Source: Scylla paramamosain (lineage: Eukaryota > Arthropoda > Malacostraca > Decapoda > Portunidae). From it: 64,000 bases of DNA. Below the pieces are notes generated by a model. The model worked only from the letters and a program-made list of their open reading frames with translations. It had not been told where the DNA came from and made no database searches. The DNA lies in contig NC_087178.1 of the NCBI RefSeq assembly GCF_035594125.1, positions 9,723,001 to 9,787,000 of the forward strand. Reading direction: 5' to 3'. Made by a program: the position numbers and the translations under genes. Positions 1 to 14,514 of this stretch are shown piece by piece; the stretch's first letter is position 1; each line of letters begins with the position of its first letter.

Positions 1-2240
1 AGAAGATTACGGGAAACGTGTATTATGAGTGTTTTTAAACTCATTAATTACGAAAAGCTAAAAGCCACAAATAATATTCTTTATTGAGAAACAATAAATA
101 AATAAAAAAAATACGATATTTTTTTTCTTTTTTATTTATCTTCACAGGTACCGAGATGCCAAAATTCCGGCAAAATTCAGGAAATTATGTGAAATAAGAA
201 CATTACAAAAAAGTTAAATATACCTTTTTTTTCGGACTATTATGTACCAAACCCCTAAAGTGCATGCAAAGCCACCTATATGGGGAAATTAAACGTTTTT
301 GCCTGAAAACGGTCTTATGAGTTTTTTTTAGCATCATAGGAACCAACACGATAAATAACATGGAAGTCAATCTATATGGGAATCCAAAACAATATTACTA
401 AAAACGTGTCTTTTCGGTGTTTTACGTTGAAAAACGCTAAAACGGATGCAAATTAACCAATATAAAGGAATAAAATAACATTACCAAAAAGGTATATTTT
501 GAGTGTTTTTGAAATTGTTACCTACAAAAAACGCGAAAATATATGGAAAGCTCTCTATATTGGAAAGCAAAAGGACATTACGAGAAACGTGTATAATATG
601 TGTTTTATAGTTTCACAAGAACTACAAGGCAAAAAACGCAAAAACTCGTGTATATAGAGAAGTTTCTTACATTCCAAAATGCTGAAACTCTGGGACAACA
701 CTATTAATTGAGAAACAAAAACAATCTTACGAAATGCGTGTATTTTGAGTGCTTTTCACGTCCTTAGTTACCAAAACCCCAAATTCCATGCGAAACCACC
801 TTTATGTGGGAAAAAAAATGACATTACCAGAAAAATGTCTTTTGAGTGTTTTTGAGCATGTTAGGCAATAAAGCACTAAAAAGCAGTGTAATCACATTAC
901 ATTGAAATAAAACCAATTTTTAACAAGAACTTGCCTTCAAGTGTATTTGAGCTACTTATATACCAAAACACTGAAATGCATGCAAAATACACTTTATGGT
1001 GAAACAGAATAACATTACCAAAAACATGTATTTTGAGTGTTTTTGATCATGTTACCAAGAAAAACGCTTAAATACATGAAAAGAACCCTATTTTTGGGAA
1101 AAGAAAGGACATTACGAGAAACGTGTATTATGAGTGTTTTTAAGTTCACTAAGTACAAAAAAGCTAAAAGCCACAAATTACACTTTTTATTGAGAAAAGA
1201 AAAAAACTAAAAAAATACGATTTTTTTTTTCATTCTTATTCATCTTCACATATAAGGAGGTGCCAAAATTCGGGCAAAGTTTAGGAAATTATATAAAATA
1301 AGAACATTATCAAAAAAGTTACAATTAGCTTTTTTTTTGGACTGTTATGTACCAAACCCCTAAATTGCATGCAAAGCCACCTATATGGGGAAATTAAACG
1401 TCTTTGCCAGGAAACTGTCTTATGAGGGTTTTTCAGCATGTTAGGAACTAACACGATAAAACCCAAGGAAGTCAATCTATATGGGAATCAAAAACAAAAT
1501 TACTGAAAACGTGTCTTTTTGGAATATTACGTAGAAAACGCTAAAAAGGATGCAAACCAACCAAAATGAAGAAATAGAATAACATTACCAAAAAGGTATA
1601 TTTTGAGTGTTTTTGAAATTGTTACCTACAAAAAAACGCGAAAATGGATGGAAAGCATTCTATATTGGGACACAAAAGGCACCAAAAAGCATGTTAGGCA
1701 CCAAAACGATAAATAATATGGAAATCCAAAACAAAATTACTGGAAACGTGTCTTTTAAAAGATTTACGTAGAAAAACGCTAAAACGGATGCAAACCAACC
1801 AATATGAAGAAATAGAATAACATTACCAAAAAAATATATGCAAAGCACTCTATATAAGGAAAAAAAACATAACGAAAAACGTGTATAATGAGTGTTTTAT
1901 AGTTTCACCAGAATCACAAGGCAAAAAACTCAAAAATTCGACTATATGGAGAAGTTTCTAAGATACCAAAATACTGAAACTCATGAATAACACTCTTAAT
2001 CAAGAAACAGAACAACCTTACTAAATGTGTGTATTTTGAGTGTTTTTTTACATTCTTAGTTACCAAAACCCCAAATTCCATGCGAAACTAGCTTTATGTG
2101 GGAAAAAAAATCACATTACCAGAAAAGTGTCTTTGAGTGTTTTTGAGCGTGTTAGGCAATAAAGCACTAAAAAGCAGGCAATCACATTACATGGGAATAA
2201 AACCAACTTTTACGAAGAACTTGCCTTTTAGTGTTTTTGA
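1..2240 (+). repeat. Flanking satellite, F polarity, ~1.1-kb second-tier units
   Basis: This is a continuous run of diverged ~95-bp monomers. Each shows an acatta(c)-type start, gagtgttttt, a ttaggtacc/ttaggcacc-like motif followed by acgctaaaa, then gcatgcaaa. Every ~1.1 kb the monomers are interrupted by a spacer made of an A-rich run, a T-rich run and ttcacaggtaccgagatg (147-158; a degenerate copy is near 1247-1264). The monomer order within one 1.1-kb unit matches the next unit better than neighbouring monomers match each other, which is the signature of a higher-order repeat. No frame longer than about 70 codons is open, and no gene is seen. Confidence 0.9.
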
Positions 2241-2692
2241 CACGCATTTAGTAAGGTTCCTCTGTTTCTCAATTAAGAGTGTTATTCATGAGTTTCAGCG
2301 TATACACGAGTTTTTGCGTTTTTTGCCTTGTGGTTTTTTTGAACTATAAATTATTTATTATACACTTTTCTCGCAATGTCTCTTTGTTTCCCAATATAGA
2401 GTGCTTTGTATCCACTTTCCTGTTTTTTTGTAGGTAACAAGCTCAAAAACACTCAAAATATACACTTTTGGTAATGTTTTTCTGCTTCTTGATATTGGTT
2501 GGTTTGTATCAGTTTTAGCGTTTTTCTACGTAAAACACTGAAAACGAAACGTTTTCACTAATTTTGTTTTGGATTCCCACATAGAGTGAGTTCCTTATTA
2601 TTTATAGTTTTGGTGCCTAACATTCTGAAAAACACCCAAAAGACAGATTTCTGGTAAGGTCTTTAACTTCCTCATATGGGACGCTTTGCATG
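2241..2692 (-). repeat. Inverted satellite block, R polarity
   Basis: Polarity flips here. The F landmark gagtgtttttga stops at 2240 and the reverse landmarks ctcaaaaacactcaaaa, ggtaatgt and tttgcatcc take over. F polarity resumes at about 2693 (tcttttcagtgttttt). The left breakpoint text, tagtgtttttga followed by cacgcatttagtaagg, recurs at 32129, 43747 and 55095 inside the large repeat units. There the R piece is only ~105 bp instead of ~450 bp. The block is therefore related to the right ends of those units. Confidence 0.85.
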
Positions 2693-5600
2693 TCTTTTCA
2701 GTGTTTTTGGACATGTTACGCAATAAACCATTAAAATCCAGGGCAATCACATTACATGGGAATAAAACCAAATTTTACCAAAAACTTGCCTTTAAATGTT
2801 TTTGAGCTCCTTACGTACCAAAACCCTAAAACGCATGTAAAATAAATTTTATGGAGAAACAGAATTACATTACCAAATATATGTATTTTGAGTGTTTTTA
2901 ATCATGTTATCTATAAAAACGCTTAAATACATGCAAAGAACCTTATGTTTAAGAAACGAAAGAACATTACGAGAAACGTGTATTATGAGTGATTTTTAAG
3001 TTCTTTCAGTACCAAAAACCTAAAACCCACAAATAACACTCATTAGAAAAAAAAAAAAATAATGAATAAAAAAAAAAAGAAAATGGGATTTTTAAATTTT
3101 TTTTTATTCATCTTCATAGGTACCGAGATGCCAAAATTCTGTCAAAATTAAGGGAATTTATGTGGAAAAAAGAACATTACGGAAAAAGTTGAGTGTTTTT
3201 CACATACTTAGTTACGAAAATGTCAAATTACATGCGAAACTACCTACATGTGGGAAGAAAAAATGACATTTCCAAAAAAGTGTCTTTTTAGTGTTTTTGA
3301 GTGTGATATGCACCAAAGCACTAAAAAGCAGAACAATCACAATATATGGGAAAAAAACCAACTTTTACGAAGAACTTGCCTTTAAGTGTTTTTTAAATCC
3401 TTACATACTAAATCGCTAAAACGCATGGAAAACACCCTTTATGGAGAAACAGAACATTACCAAAAACATGTATTTTGTGTGTTTTTGATCATGTATTCTA
3501 TAAAAACGCTTAAATACATGTAAAGAACCTTTTGTTTGTATAACAAAAGGACATTACGAAAATCATGTATTATGAGTGTTTTTAAGTTAAGTACCAAAAA
3601 GCTAAAACCCACAAATAACACTCTTTATAGAGAAAGAGAGAAAAAAATTTCGTTATCCATCTTCATAGGTACCGAGATGGCAAAATTCTGGCAAAATTAA
3701 TGGAAATTAAAAAAAAAAAACATTATATAAAAAAATAATTTTAGCTTTTTTCCGGAGTTATGTACAAACCTTGAAGTGTATGCAAATCCAGCTATATGGG
3801 GAAATTACACAACTTTACCAGAAACCTGTCTTTTGAGTGTTTTTCAGCAATTTCAACAATATTACTGAAAACGTGTCTTTTTAGTGATTTACGTAGAAAA
3901 ACGCTAAAACGGATGTAAACTAACCAATATGAAGAAATAGAATAACAATACTAAAAAGATATTTTTTTGTGTGTTTTTGAGCTTGTTAACTACAAAAAAC
4001 GCAAAAATGGATGGAAAGCACTTTATATTGGCGAAGAAAAGGACATTACGTGAAACGTGTATGAGTGTTTTATAGTTTGACAAGAACCACAAGGTAAAAA
4101 GCTCAAAAACTCGTGTACATAAAGAAGTTTCTTACATACCAAAAAGCTGAAACTCATGAATAACACTTTTAATTTTGAAACAGAAATACCTTACCAAATG
4201 TGTGTAGAAGATAAGTTTCTTACATACCAAAATGCTGGAACTCATGAATAACACTTTTAATTAAGAAATAGAACAACCTTACTAAATGCCTATATTTTGA
4301 GTTTTTTTTCACATTCTTTTATGGAGAAACAGAATAAAATTACCAAAATCATAAATTTTGAGGGTTTTCATCATGTTATCTATAATAACGCTTAAATACA
4401 TACAAAGAACCTTAAGTTTGCGAAACGAAAGGACATTACGAGAAATGTGTATTATAAGTGTTTTTAAGTTGCTTAAGTACCAAAAAGTTAAAACCCACAA
4501 ATAACACTTTATTTAGAAACAAAGTAAGAAAATAAAAAAAAGGATTTTTTTTTTGTTATTCATCTTCATAGGTACCGAGATGTAAAAATTCTGGGAAAAT
4601 TCAGGGCTATTATATGATAAAAGAAAATTGTTAAAAAAGTTAATTTAAGCTTTTTTTTCGGACTGTTATATACCAAACCATAAAGTGCATCCAAAGACTC
4701 CTATATGAGGAAATTAAACGACCTTACCAGAAATCTGTTTTTTGAGTGTTTTTCAGCATGTTAGGCACCAAAACGATAAATAATTAAGAACTCACTCTAT
4801 ATGAGAATCCAAAACAAAATTGCTCAAAACGTGTCAAAAACGGATTGAAACCAACCAATATCAAGAAATAGAAAATCATTACCAAAAAGGTATATTTTGA
4901 GTGTTTTTGAACTTGTTACCTACAAAAAGCGGGAAAATTGATGCAAAGCATTCTATATTAGAAAACAAAAGGACTTTGCAAGAAAAGTGTATAATGAGTT
5001 TTTATAGTTCAAACGAACCAAAATGCAAAAAACACAAAAACTCGTGGATATGGAGTAGATTCCTAGATACCAAAATGCTGAAACTCATAAATAACACTCT
5101 TAATTGAGAAACAGAACAACCTTACTAAATGCGTGTATTTTGAGTGCTTTTCACATTCTTAGTTACCAAAAATACCAAATTACATGCAAAACCACCTTTA
5201 TGTGAGAAAAAAATGACATTTCCAGGAAAGTGTCTTTTAAGTGTTTTTCAGCGTGAGAGGCAATAAAGCACTAAAAAGCAGGGCAATCATATTACATTGG
5301 AATAACACCAATTTATACCAAAAACTTGCCTTTAAGTGTTTTTGAGCTCCTTATATAACAAACCGCTAAAACGCATGCAAAACAAACTTTATGGAGAAAC
5401 AGAATAACATTACCAAAAACATGTATTTTGAGTGTTTTTGATCATGTTATCTATAAAAATGCTTAAATACATGCAAAGAACATTATGTTTGGGAAACAAA
5501 AGGACATTACGAGAAACGTTTATCATGAGTGTTTTTAAGTTCCTTAAGTACCAAAAAGCTAAAACCCACAATAGCACTCTTTATTTAGAATATAAAAAAT

Positions 5601-8600
5601 AAAAAAAATAAAAAAATAGGATTTTTTTTTTTTTTTTGTTATTCATCTTCATAGGTACCGAGATGACAAAATTCTGGGAAAAGTCAGGGTAATCATATGA
5701 TAAAACAATATTATCAAAAAGTTAATTTCAGCTTTTTTTTTTCCGACTGTTATGTACCAAACCCTAAAGTGCATGCAAAGCCTCCTATATAAGGAAATTA
5801 AACAACCTTACAAGAAATCTGTGTTTTGAGTGTTTTTTAGCATGTTAGGCACCAAAACGATAAATAATAAGGAACTCACTCTATATGGGAATCCAAAACA
5901 AAGTTACTGAAAACGTGTCTTCTCAGTGTTTTACGTACAAAAACGGTAAAACGGATGCAAGGCAACCAATATCAAGAAATAGAAAAACGTTACTAAAAAG
6001 GTATATTTTGAGTGTTTTTGAGCTTGTTACCTACAAAAAACGCGAAAATTGACGCAAAGCATTCTATATTGGGAAAGAAAAGGACATTGCAAGAAAAGTG
6101 TATAATGAGTGTTTTATAGTTCAAAAGAACCACAAGGCAAAAAACACAAAATCTCGTGTATATGGAGATGTTTCCTAGATACCAAAATGCTAAAACTCAT
6201 ATATAACACTCTTAATTGAAAAACAGAACAACCTTACTAAATGCATGTATTTTCAGTGCTTTTAACATTCTTAGTTACCAAAACCCCAAATTCCATGCGA
6301 AAATCGATTGTGGGAAAAAAAAAACTTTACTAGAAAAGTGTCTTTTGAGTATTTTTGAGCATGATAGGCAATAAAGCACTAAAAAGGAGGGCAATAACAT
6401 TACATTGGAGTAAAACGAATTTTTACCAAGAACTTGCCTTTAAATGTTTTTGAGGTCCTTATATACCAGAACACTAAAACGCATGGAAAACAAACTTTAT
6501 AGTGAAACAGAATAAAATTACCAAAAACATGTATTTTGAGTGTTTTTGATCATGTTACCAATAAAAACGCTTAAATACATGCAAAGAACCCTAATTTTGG
6601 GAAACGAAAGGACATTACGAGAAACGTGTATTATGAGTGTTTTTAAGTTCCTTTAGTACCAAAAAAGCTAAAACCCAGAAATAAAACTCTTTATAGAGAA
6701 AAAAAAATAAAGTATATATTTTTTTATTTTTGTTATTCATCTTCATAGGTACTAAGATGTCAAATTTCTGGCAAAGTTCTTTGGTAATCGAAAAAAAATT
6801 ACTGAAAACGTGTCTTTTTTGTGTTTTACGTAGAAAAATGCTAAAACAGATGAAAACCAACCAATATGATGAAATACAATAACATAACCAAAGACGTATA
6901 TCTTTAGTGTTTTTGAGCTTGTTACCAACAAAAAAAGCGAAAAAGGATGCAAAGCAGTACGTATTGGGAAGGAAAAGGACATTACGAGAAACATGTATAA
7001 TGAGTGTCTTATTATTTTCGGGCAAAAGAACTTTTCGTTCACAAGAACCACAAGGCAAAAAACGCAAAAACTCGTGTATATAAAGAAGTTTCTTAGATAC
7101 CAAAATGCTGAAACTCATGAATAACAATCTTAATTGAGAAACAGAACAACATTACCAAATGCATGTATTTTGAGAGTTTTTTCACATTCTTCGCAAAACC
7201 CTAAATAGCATGCGAAATTAGTTTTATGTGGGAAAAAATGACATTACCAGAAGTATCTTTTCAGTGTTTTTGAGCGTGTTAGGCAATAAAGCACTGAAAA
7301 GCAGGGCAATCATATTACAATGGAATAAAACTAACTTTTACCAAGAACTTGCCTTCAAATGTTTTTCAGCTCCTTATATATTCTTAGTTACCAAAAACCC
7401 AAATTTCATGCACAACCAGATTTAAGTGAGAAAATATAACATTTCCAGAAAAATGTCTTTTGAGTGTTTTTGAGCGTGATAGGCAATAAAGCACTAAAAA
7501 CCAGGGCAATCACTTTTCACTGGTATAAACCCAATTTTTACCAAGAACTTGCCTTTAAATGTTTTTGAGCTCTTTATATACCAAACCACTAAAATGCATG
7601 CAAAACAACCTTTATGGAGAAACAGAATAACATTACCAAAAATATGTAGTTTGGGTGTTTTTTATCATATTATCTATAAAAAAGCTTAAATACATGGAAA
7701 GAACATTATGTTTGGGAAAGAAAAGGACATTATGAGAAACGTGTATTATGAGTGTTTTTTTTTTTTAAGTTCCTTAAGTACCAAAAAGATGAAACTCACA
7801 AATAACACTCTTTATTTAGAAAAAAAAATAGGATTTTTTTTTTTCCATCTTCATAGGTACCGAGATGCCAAAATTCTGGGAAAATTCAGGAAAATTATAT
7901 GAACAAAATAATATCAAAAAAGTTAATTTTAGCTTTTTCTTCGGACTGTTATGTACCAAACCCTAAAGGGCATGGAAAACCTCCTATATGAGGAAATTAA
8001 ACGAACTTAACAGATATCTGTCTTTTGAGTGTTTTTCAGCATGTTAGGCACCAAAACGATAAATAATAAGGAACTCACTCTATATGGGAATCCAAAACAA
8101 AATTACTGAAAATGTATCTTCTTATTGTTTTATGTAGAAAAACGCAAAAAACTCGTGTATATAAAGAAGTTTCTTATATACCAAAATGCTGAAACTCATG
8201 AATAACAATCTTAATTGAGAAACAGAACAACCTAAGCAAATGCCTGTATTTTGAGTGTTTTTCATATTCCTAGTTAGCAATACCCAAAATAGCATGCAAA
8301 ACTAGCTTTATGAGGGAAAAAAATGACATTAACAGAAGTGTCTTTTAATTGTTTTTTAGCGTGTTAGGCAATGAAGTACTAAAAAGCAGGGCAATCACAT
8401 TACATGGAAATAAATCCAACTTTTACCAAGATTTTGCCAATATGTATTTTTGAGCTCCTTACATACCAAACCGCTAAAACGCATGGAAAACAAACTTTAT
8501 GGAGAAACAGAATAACATTACCAAAAACATGTATTTTGAGTGTTTTTGATAATCTTATCTATAAAAACGCTTAAATACATGCAAAGAACCTTAAGTTTGG

Positions 8601-10324
8601 GAAACAAGGACATTACGAGAAACGTGAATTATGAGTGTTTTTAAGTTCCTTAACTACTAAGAAGCTAAAACCCACAAATAACACTCGTTATGTAGAAAAA
8701 ATAAAAAATAAAAAAAATAAATAAAGAAAAGGATTTTCTTTTTTTTTTGTTATTCAGTTTCATAGGTAACGAGATGCCAAAAATTCTGGGAAAAATTAGG
8801 GGAATTATATGATAAGAGAATATTGTCAAAAAAAGTTGATATTAGCTTTTCTTCGGACTGTTATGTTCGAAACACCAGAGTCCATGCAAAGCCTCCTATA
8901 TGAGGAAATTAAATGACCTTACCAGAATTCTGTGTTTTGGGTGTTTTTCAGCATGTTAGGCACTAAAACGATAAATAATAAGGAATTCACTCTATATGGC
9001 AAACCAAAACAAAATTACTGAAAACGTGTCTTCTCATTGTTTTACGTAGAAAAACGCTAAAACGGCTGCAAACCAACCAATATCAAGAAGTAGAAAAACA
9101 TTACCAAAAAGGTATATTTTGAGTGTTTTTGAGCTTGTTACCTACAAAAAACGCGAAAATTGATACAAAGCACTCTATATTGGGAAACAAAGGACATTGC
9201 GAGAAAAGTGTATAATGAATGTTTTATAATTTAAAAGAACCACAAGGCAAAAAACGCAAAAACTCGTGTATATGGAGAAGTTTCCTATATACCAAAATGC
9301 TGAAACTCATGAATAACACTCTTAATTGAGAAACAGAACAACTTTACTAAATGCGTGTATTTTGACTGCTTTTCACATTCTTAGTTACCAAAACCCCAAA
9401 TTGCATGCCCAACCAGCTTTATGTGGGAAAAATATGACATTACCAGAAAAGTGTCTTTTTCAGTGTTTTTGAGCGTGATAGGCAATAAAGCACTAAAAAG
9501 CATGGGAATCACTTTACATGGCAATAAAATCAATTTTAACCAAGAACTTGCCTTTAAGTGTTTTGAGCTCCTTAGATACCAAAACGCTAAAACGCATGCA
9601 AAACACACTTTATGGAGAAAGAGAATAGCATTACCAAAAACATATATTTTGTGTGTTTTTGATCATGTTACCAATAAAAACGCTTAAATACATGCAAAGA
9701 ACCCTATTTTTAGGAAATGAAAGGACATTGCGAGAAACGTGTATTACGAGTGTTTTTAATATCATTATTTACCAAAAAGCTAAAAGCCACAAATAACACT
9801 CTTTATTGAGAATAAATAAATAAATAAAAAAAAATACGATATTTTTTTCTTTCTTTTACATCTTCACAGGTATCTAGATGCCAAAATTTGGGCAAAATTC
9901 ATTAAATTATGAGTTAATTATAAAAAAAAAATAATAATTTAGGTTTTTTTTTCGTACTGTTATGTACGAAACCCTAAAGTGCATGCAAAGCCACCTATAT
10001 GGGGAAATTAAACGTCTTTGCCAGAAAACTGTCTTATGAGTGTTTTTCAGCTTTTTAGGTACCATAACCGTAAATAACATGCAAGTCACTCTATATGGGA
10101 ATCTAAAACAAAATTACTGTAAATGTGTCTTTTCGGTGTTTTACGTAGAAAAATGCTAAAACGGATGCAAACCAACTAATAAGAAGAAATAAAATAACAT
10201 CACCAAAAAGGTACATTTTGAGTGTTTTTGAGCTTGTTACCTACAAAAAACGCGAAAATGGATGCAAAGCACTCCCTATTGGGAAACAAAAGGACATTAC
10301 GAAAAACGTGTCTAATTATTTTTG

Positions 10325-10368
10325 AGCAAAAGAACTTGTGGTTCTGGTGAACCACAAGTTCTTTTGCT
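10325..10368. repeat. Perfect hairpin, 20-bp arms, 4-bp loop
   Basis: The left arm agcaaaagaacttgtggttc (10325-10344) is the exact reverse complement of 10349-10368, around the loop tggt. The surrounding monomer normally carries one copy of 'caagaaccacaagg'. Here that stretch is doubled back on itself, and the flanking text gtcttattatttttgag follows again on the far side. This looks like a snap-back or template-switch inversion rather than a terminator, since no transcription unit is visible. Confidence 0.9.
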
Positions 10369-11858
10369 GTGTCTTATTATTTTTGAGTCAAAAAACGCAA
10401 AAACTAGTGTACATAAAGAAGTTTCTTAGATACGAAAATGCTGAAACTCATGAATAACAATATTAATTGAGAAACAGAACAATCTTACCAAATGCGTGTA
10501 TTTTGAGTGTTTTTCACATTCATAGTTAGCAAAACCCCAAATAGAACGCGAAACTATGTTGGAAAAAAAATGACATTACCAGAAGTGTCTTTTGATTGTT
10601 TTTGAGCGTGGTAGACAATAAATCACAAAAAAACAGGGCAATCACATTACATGGGAATAAAACCAACTTTTTACCAAGAACTTGCTTTGAAGTGTTTTTG
10701 ACCTCCTTAGAAACCAAAACGCTAAAACGCATTCAAAAAATCATTTATGGAGATGGAGAATAACATTACTAAAAACATGTGTTTTAAGTGTTTTTGATCA
10801 TGTTACCTACAAAAAACGCTTAAATACATGCAAAGAACCCAATGTTTGGGAAACGAAAGGACATTACAAGAAACGTGTATTAGGACCGTTTTTAAGTTCC
10901 TTAAGTACCAAAACGATAAAACCCACAAATAACACTCTGTATAGAGAAAAAAAAAATAAAAATAGCCTTTTTTCTTATATTGATTTTCATAGGTACCAAG
11001 ACGCCAAAATTCTGCCAAATTTCAGGGAATTTATGTAGAAAAAAGAGCATTATCAAAAAAGTTAATTATAGCTCTTTTTCGGATTTTTATGTACCAAACT
11101 CTAAAGTGCATGCCACCTATATAAGGAAGTTAAACGACTTTACCAGAAAGCTGTCTTTTCAGTGTTTTTCAGCATGTTAGGCACCAAAACAATAAATAAT
11201 ATGGAAGTCAGTCTATATGTGAATCCAAAATAAAATTACTGAAAACGTGTCTTTTTAGTGTTTTACGTAGAAAAACGCTAAAACGGATGCAATCCAACAA
11301 ATATGAAGAAATAGAATAACATTACCAAAAAGTGTTTTTGAGCTTTTTACCTACAAAAAACGCGCAAAAGGATGGAAAGCACTCTATATTGGGAAGCAAA
11401 AGGACATTACGAGAAACGTGTATAATGAGTGTTTTATAGTTTCACAAGAACCACAAGGCAAAAAACGCAAAAACTCGTGTATATAGAGAAGTTTCTTACA
11501 TACCAAAACGCTAAAACTCATGAATAACACATTTAATTGGAAAAAAAAGAACTACCTTAAAAAATGTGTGTATTTTGAGTGTTTTTTCACATTCTTAGTT
11601 ACGAAAATCCCAAATTACATGCGAAATTAGCTTTATAAGGTAAAAAATTGACATTACCAGAAAAGTGTCTTTTGAGTGTTTTTGAGCGTTATATGCAAAA
11701 AAACACTAAAAAGCAGAACAATCACATTACATTGGAATAAAATCAAATTTTACGAAGAACTTGCATCTAATTGTTTTTTAACTCCTTACATACCAAAACG
11801 CTAAACGCATGCAAAACAACCTTTATTGAGAAACAGAATAACATTACTAAAAACATGT

Positions 11859-11903
11859 ATTTTATAGGTAACATGATCAAAAAGATCATGTTACCTATAA
11901 AAT
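11859..11903. repeat. Perfect hairpin, 20-bp arms, 5-bp loop
   Basis: The left arm attttataggtaacatgatc (11859-11878) is exactly complementary to 11884-11903 across the loop aaaaa. The right arm is the normal F-monomer text 'gatcatgttacctataaaa' and the left arm is its inverted copy. The monomer therefore has its middle mirrored. This is the same kind of event as the hairpin at 10325-10368. Confidence 0.9.
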
Positions 11904-14043
11904 CGCTTAAATACATGCAAAGAAATGTTTGTGAAGCGAAAGGACTTTACGAAAATCGTGTATTATGAGTATTTTTAAGTTCCTTAAGTACCAAAAATCT
12001 AAAACCCACAAATAACACTCTTTATAGAGAAAAAAATAATTAAAAAAATAGATTTTTTTTTTGTTATTCATCTTCATAGATAACGAGATGCCAAAATTAT
12101 GTGAAATTATGTGAAAAAAAAAAAATCATTCTAGCTTTTTCTGGAGTTATGTACGAAGTGCATGCAAACCCACCTATATGGGTAAGTTACACGACTTTAC
12201 AAGAAACGTGTCTTTGGGTGTTTTCAGCAATTTCAGTATTACTGAAAACGTGTCTTTTCAGTTTTAGCGTAGAACGCTAAAACGGATGGAAACCAACCAA
12301 TATGAAGAAATAGAATAACATTATAAAAAAGTTGAGTGTTTTTGAACTTGTTATCTACAAAAAACGCAAAAATGAATGCAAAGCAGTCTATATTGGGAAA
12401 GAAAAGGATATTACAAGAAAATTGTATAATGAATGTATTAATAGTTTTCAAGAACCATAAGGCAAAAAACGCAGAACTCGTATATATGGAGAAGTTTCTT
12501 AGACACCAAAATGCTGAAACTCATGAATAATACTCTTAATTGAGAAACAGAACAATTTTAGGAAATGAGTGTATTTTGAGTGTTTTTTTTTCACATTCTT
12601 AGTGGTCCAACCCCAAATTATATGCGAAACTGTGGAAAAAAAATGAAATTACTAGAAAAGTGTCTTTTTAGTGTTTTTCAACGTGTTAGACAATTAAGCA
12701 CTAAAAAGCTGGGCAATCACATTACATGGGAATATAACCAACTTTTACCAAGAACTTGCCTTTAAAATTTTTTGAGCTCGTTACATACCAAAACGCTAAA
12801 ACCCATGCAAAACACCCTTTATGGAAAAACAGAATAACATTATCAAAAACATGTATTTTGAGTGTTTTTGACCTTGTTACCAATAAAAATGCTTAAATAC
12901 ATGCAAAGAACCCTATGTTTGGGAATGAAAGGACATTACGGGGAATGTGTATTATGAGTATTTATAAGTTCCTTAAGTACCAAAAAGCTAAAACCCACAA
13001 ATAACACTCTTTATAGAGAAAAAAAAAATAAATAAAAAAATAAAAAAATAGCATTTTTTAATTGATCTTCATAGGCACTGAGATGCCAAAATTCTGGCAA
13101 AATTCAGGAAAATTACGTGAAAAAAGAATATTATGAAAGAGGTTAATTTTAGCTTTTTTTTTGGACTGTTATGTACCAAAATGTATGCAAAGCCACCTAT
13201 ATGGGGAAATTAAACGACTTTACAAGAAACCTGTCTTTTGAGTGTTTTTCAGCATGTTAGGCATAAAAACGATAAATAACATAGAAGTCACTCTATATGG
13301 GAATCCAAAACAAAATTACTGAAAACGTGTCTTTTCTGTGTTTTACGTAGAAAAACGCTAAAACGGATGGAAACCAACCAATATGAAGAAATAGAATAAC
13401 ATTACCGAAAAGGTATATTTTGAGTGTTTTTGATCATAAAAACGCTTAAATACATATAAAGAATCTTATCTTTAGGAAACAAAAGGACATTACGAGAAAC
13501 GAGTATTATGAGTGTTTTTACGTTCCTTACGTACCAAAAAGCTTAAACCCACAAATAACACTCTATATAGAGAAAAAATAAATAAATGAAAAAATAGCAT
13601 TTTTTTATTTTTTTTTTTTTTTGTTATTAATCTTCATAGTTATCGAGATGCCAAAATTCTGGCAAAATTCAGGGAAATTATGTGAAAAAAGAATATCAAA
13701 AAAGTTGATTTTAGCTTTTTTTCAGACCGTTATGTACCAAACCCTAAAGTGCATATAGAGCTACCTATATTGGGAAATTAAACGACTTTACCTGAAACCT
13801 GTCTTTTGCCTTTTTTTCAGTATGTTAGGCACCAAAACAATAAATAATATGGAAATCACTCTGTATGGGAATCCAAAACAAAATTACTGAAAACGTGTCT
13901 TTTCAGTGTTTTACGTAGAAAAACGCGAAAAAGAATGCAAATCAACCAATATCATGAAATAGAATAATATTACCATAAAGGTATTTTTTGTGTTTTTGAG
14001 CGAAAATGGATGAAAATCTCTCTATATTGGGAAACAAAAGGAC

Positions 14044-14514
<471 letters not shown>

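Noticed and set aside
6615..7127. Longest open frame, 170 codons, minus strand
   Set aside because: It reads straight through several monomers and a spacer. An overlapping 99-codon frame on the same strand is equally open, no motif is recognisable, and related satellite units carry stops and frame shifts at the same places.
10325..11903. Hairpins as transcription terminators or small RNA genes
   Set aside because: No transcription unit or promoter is recognisable nearby, and each hairpin is a mirrored piece of the local monomer.
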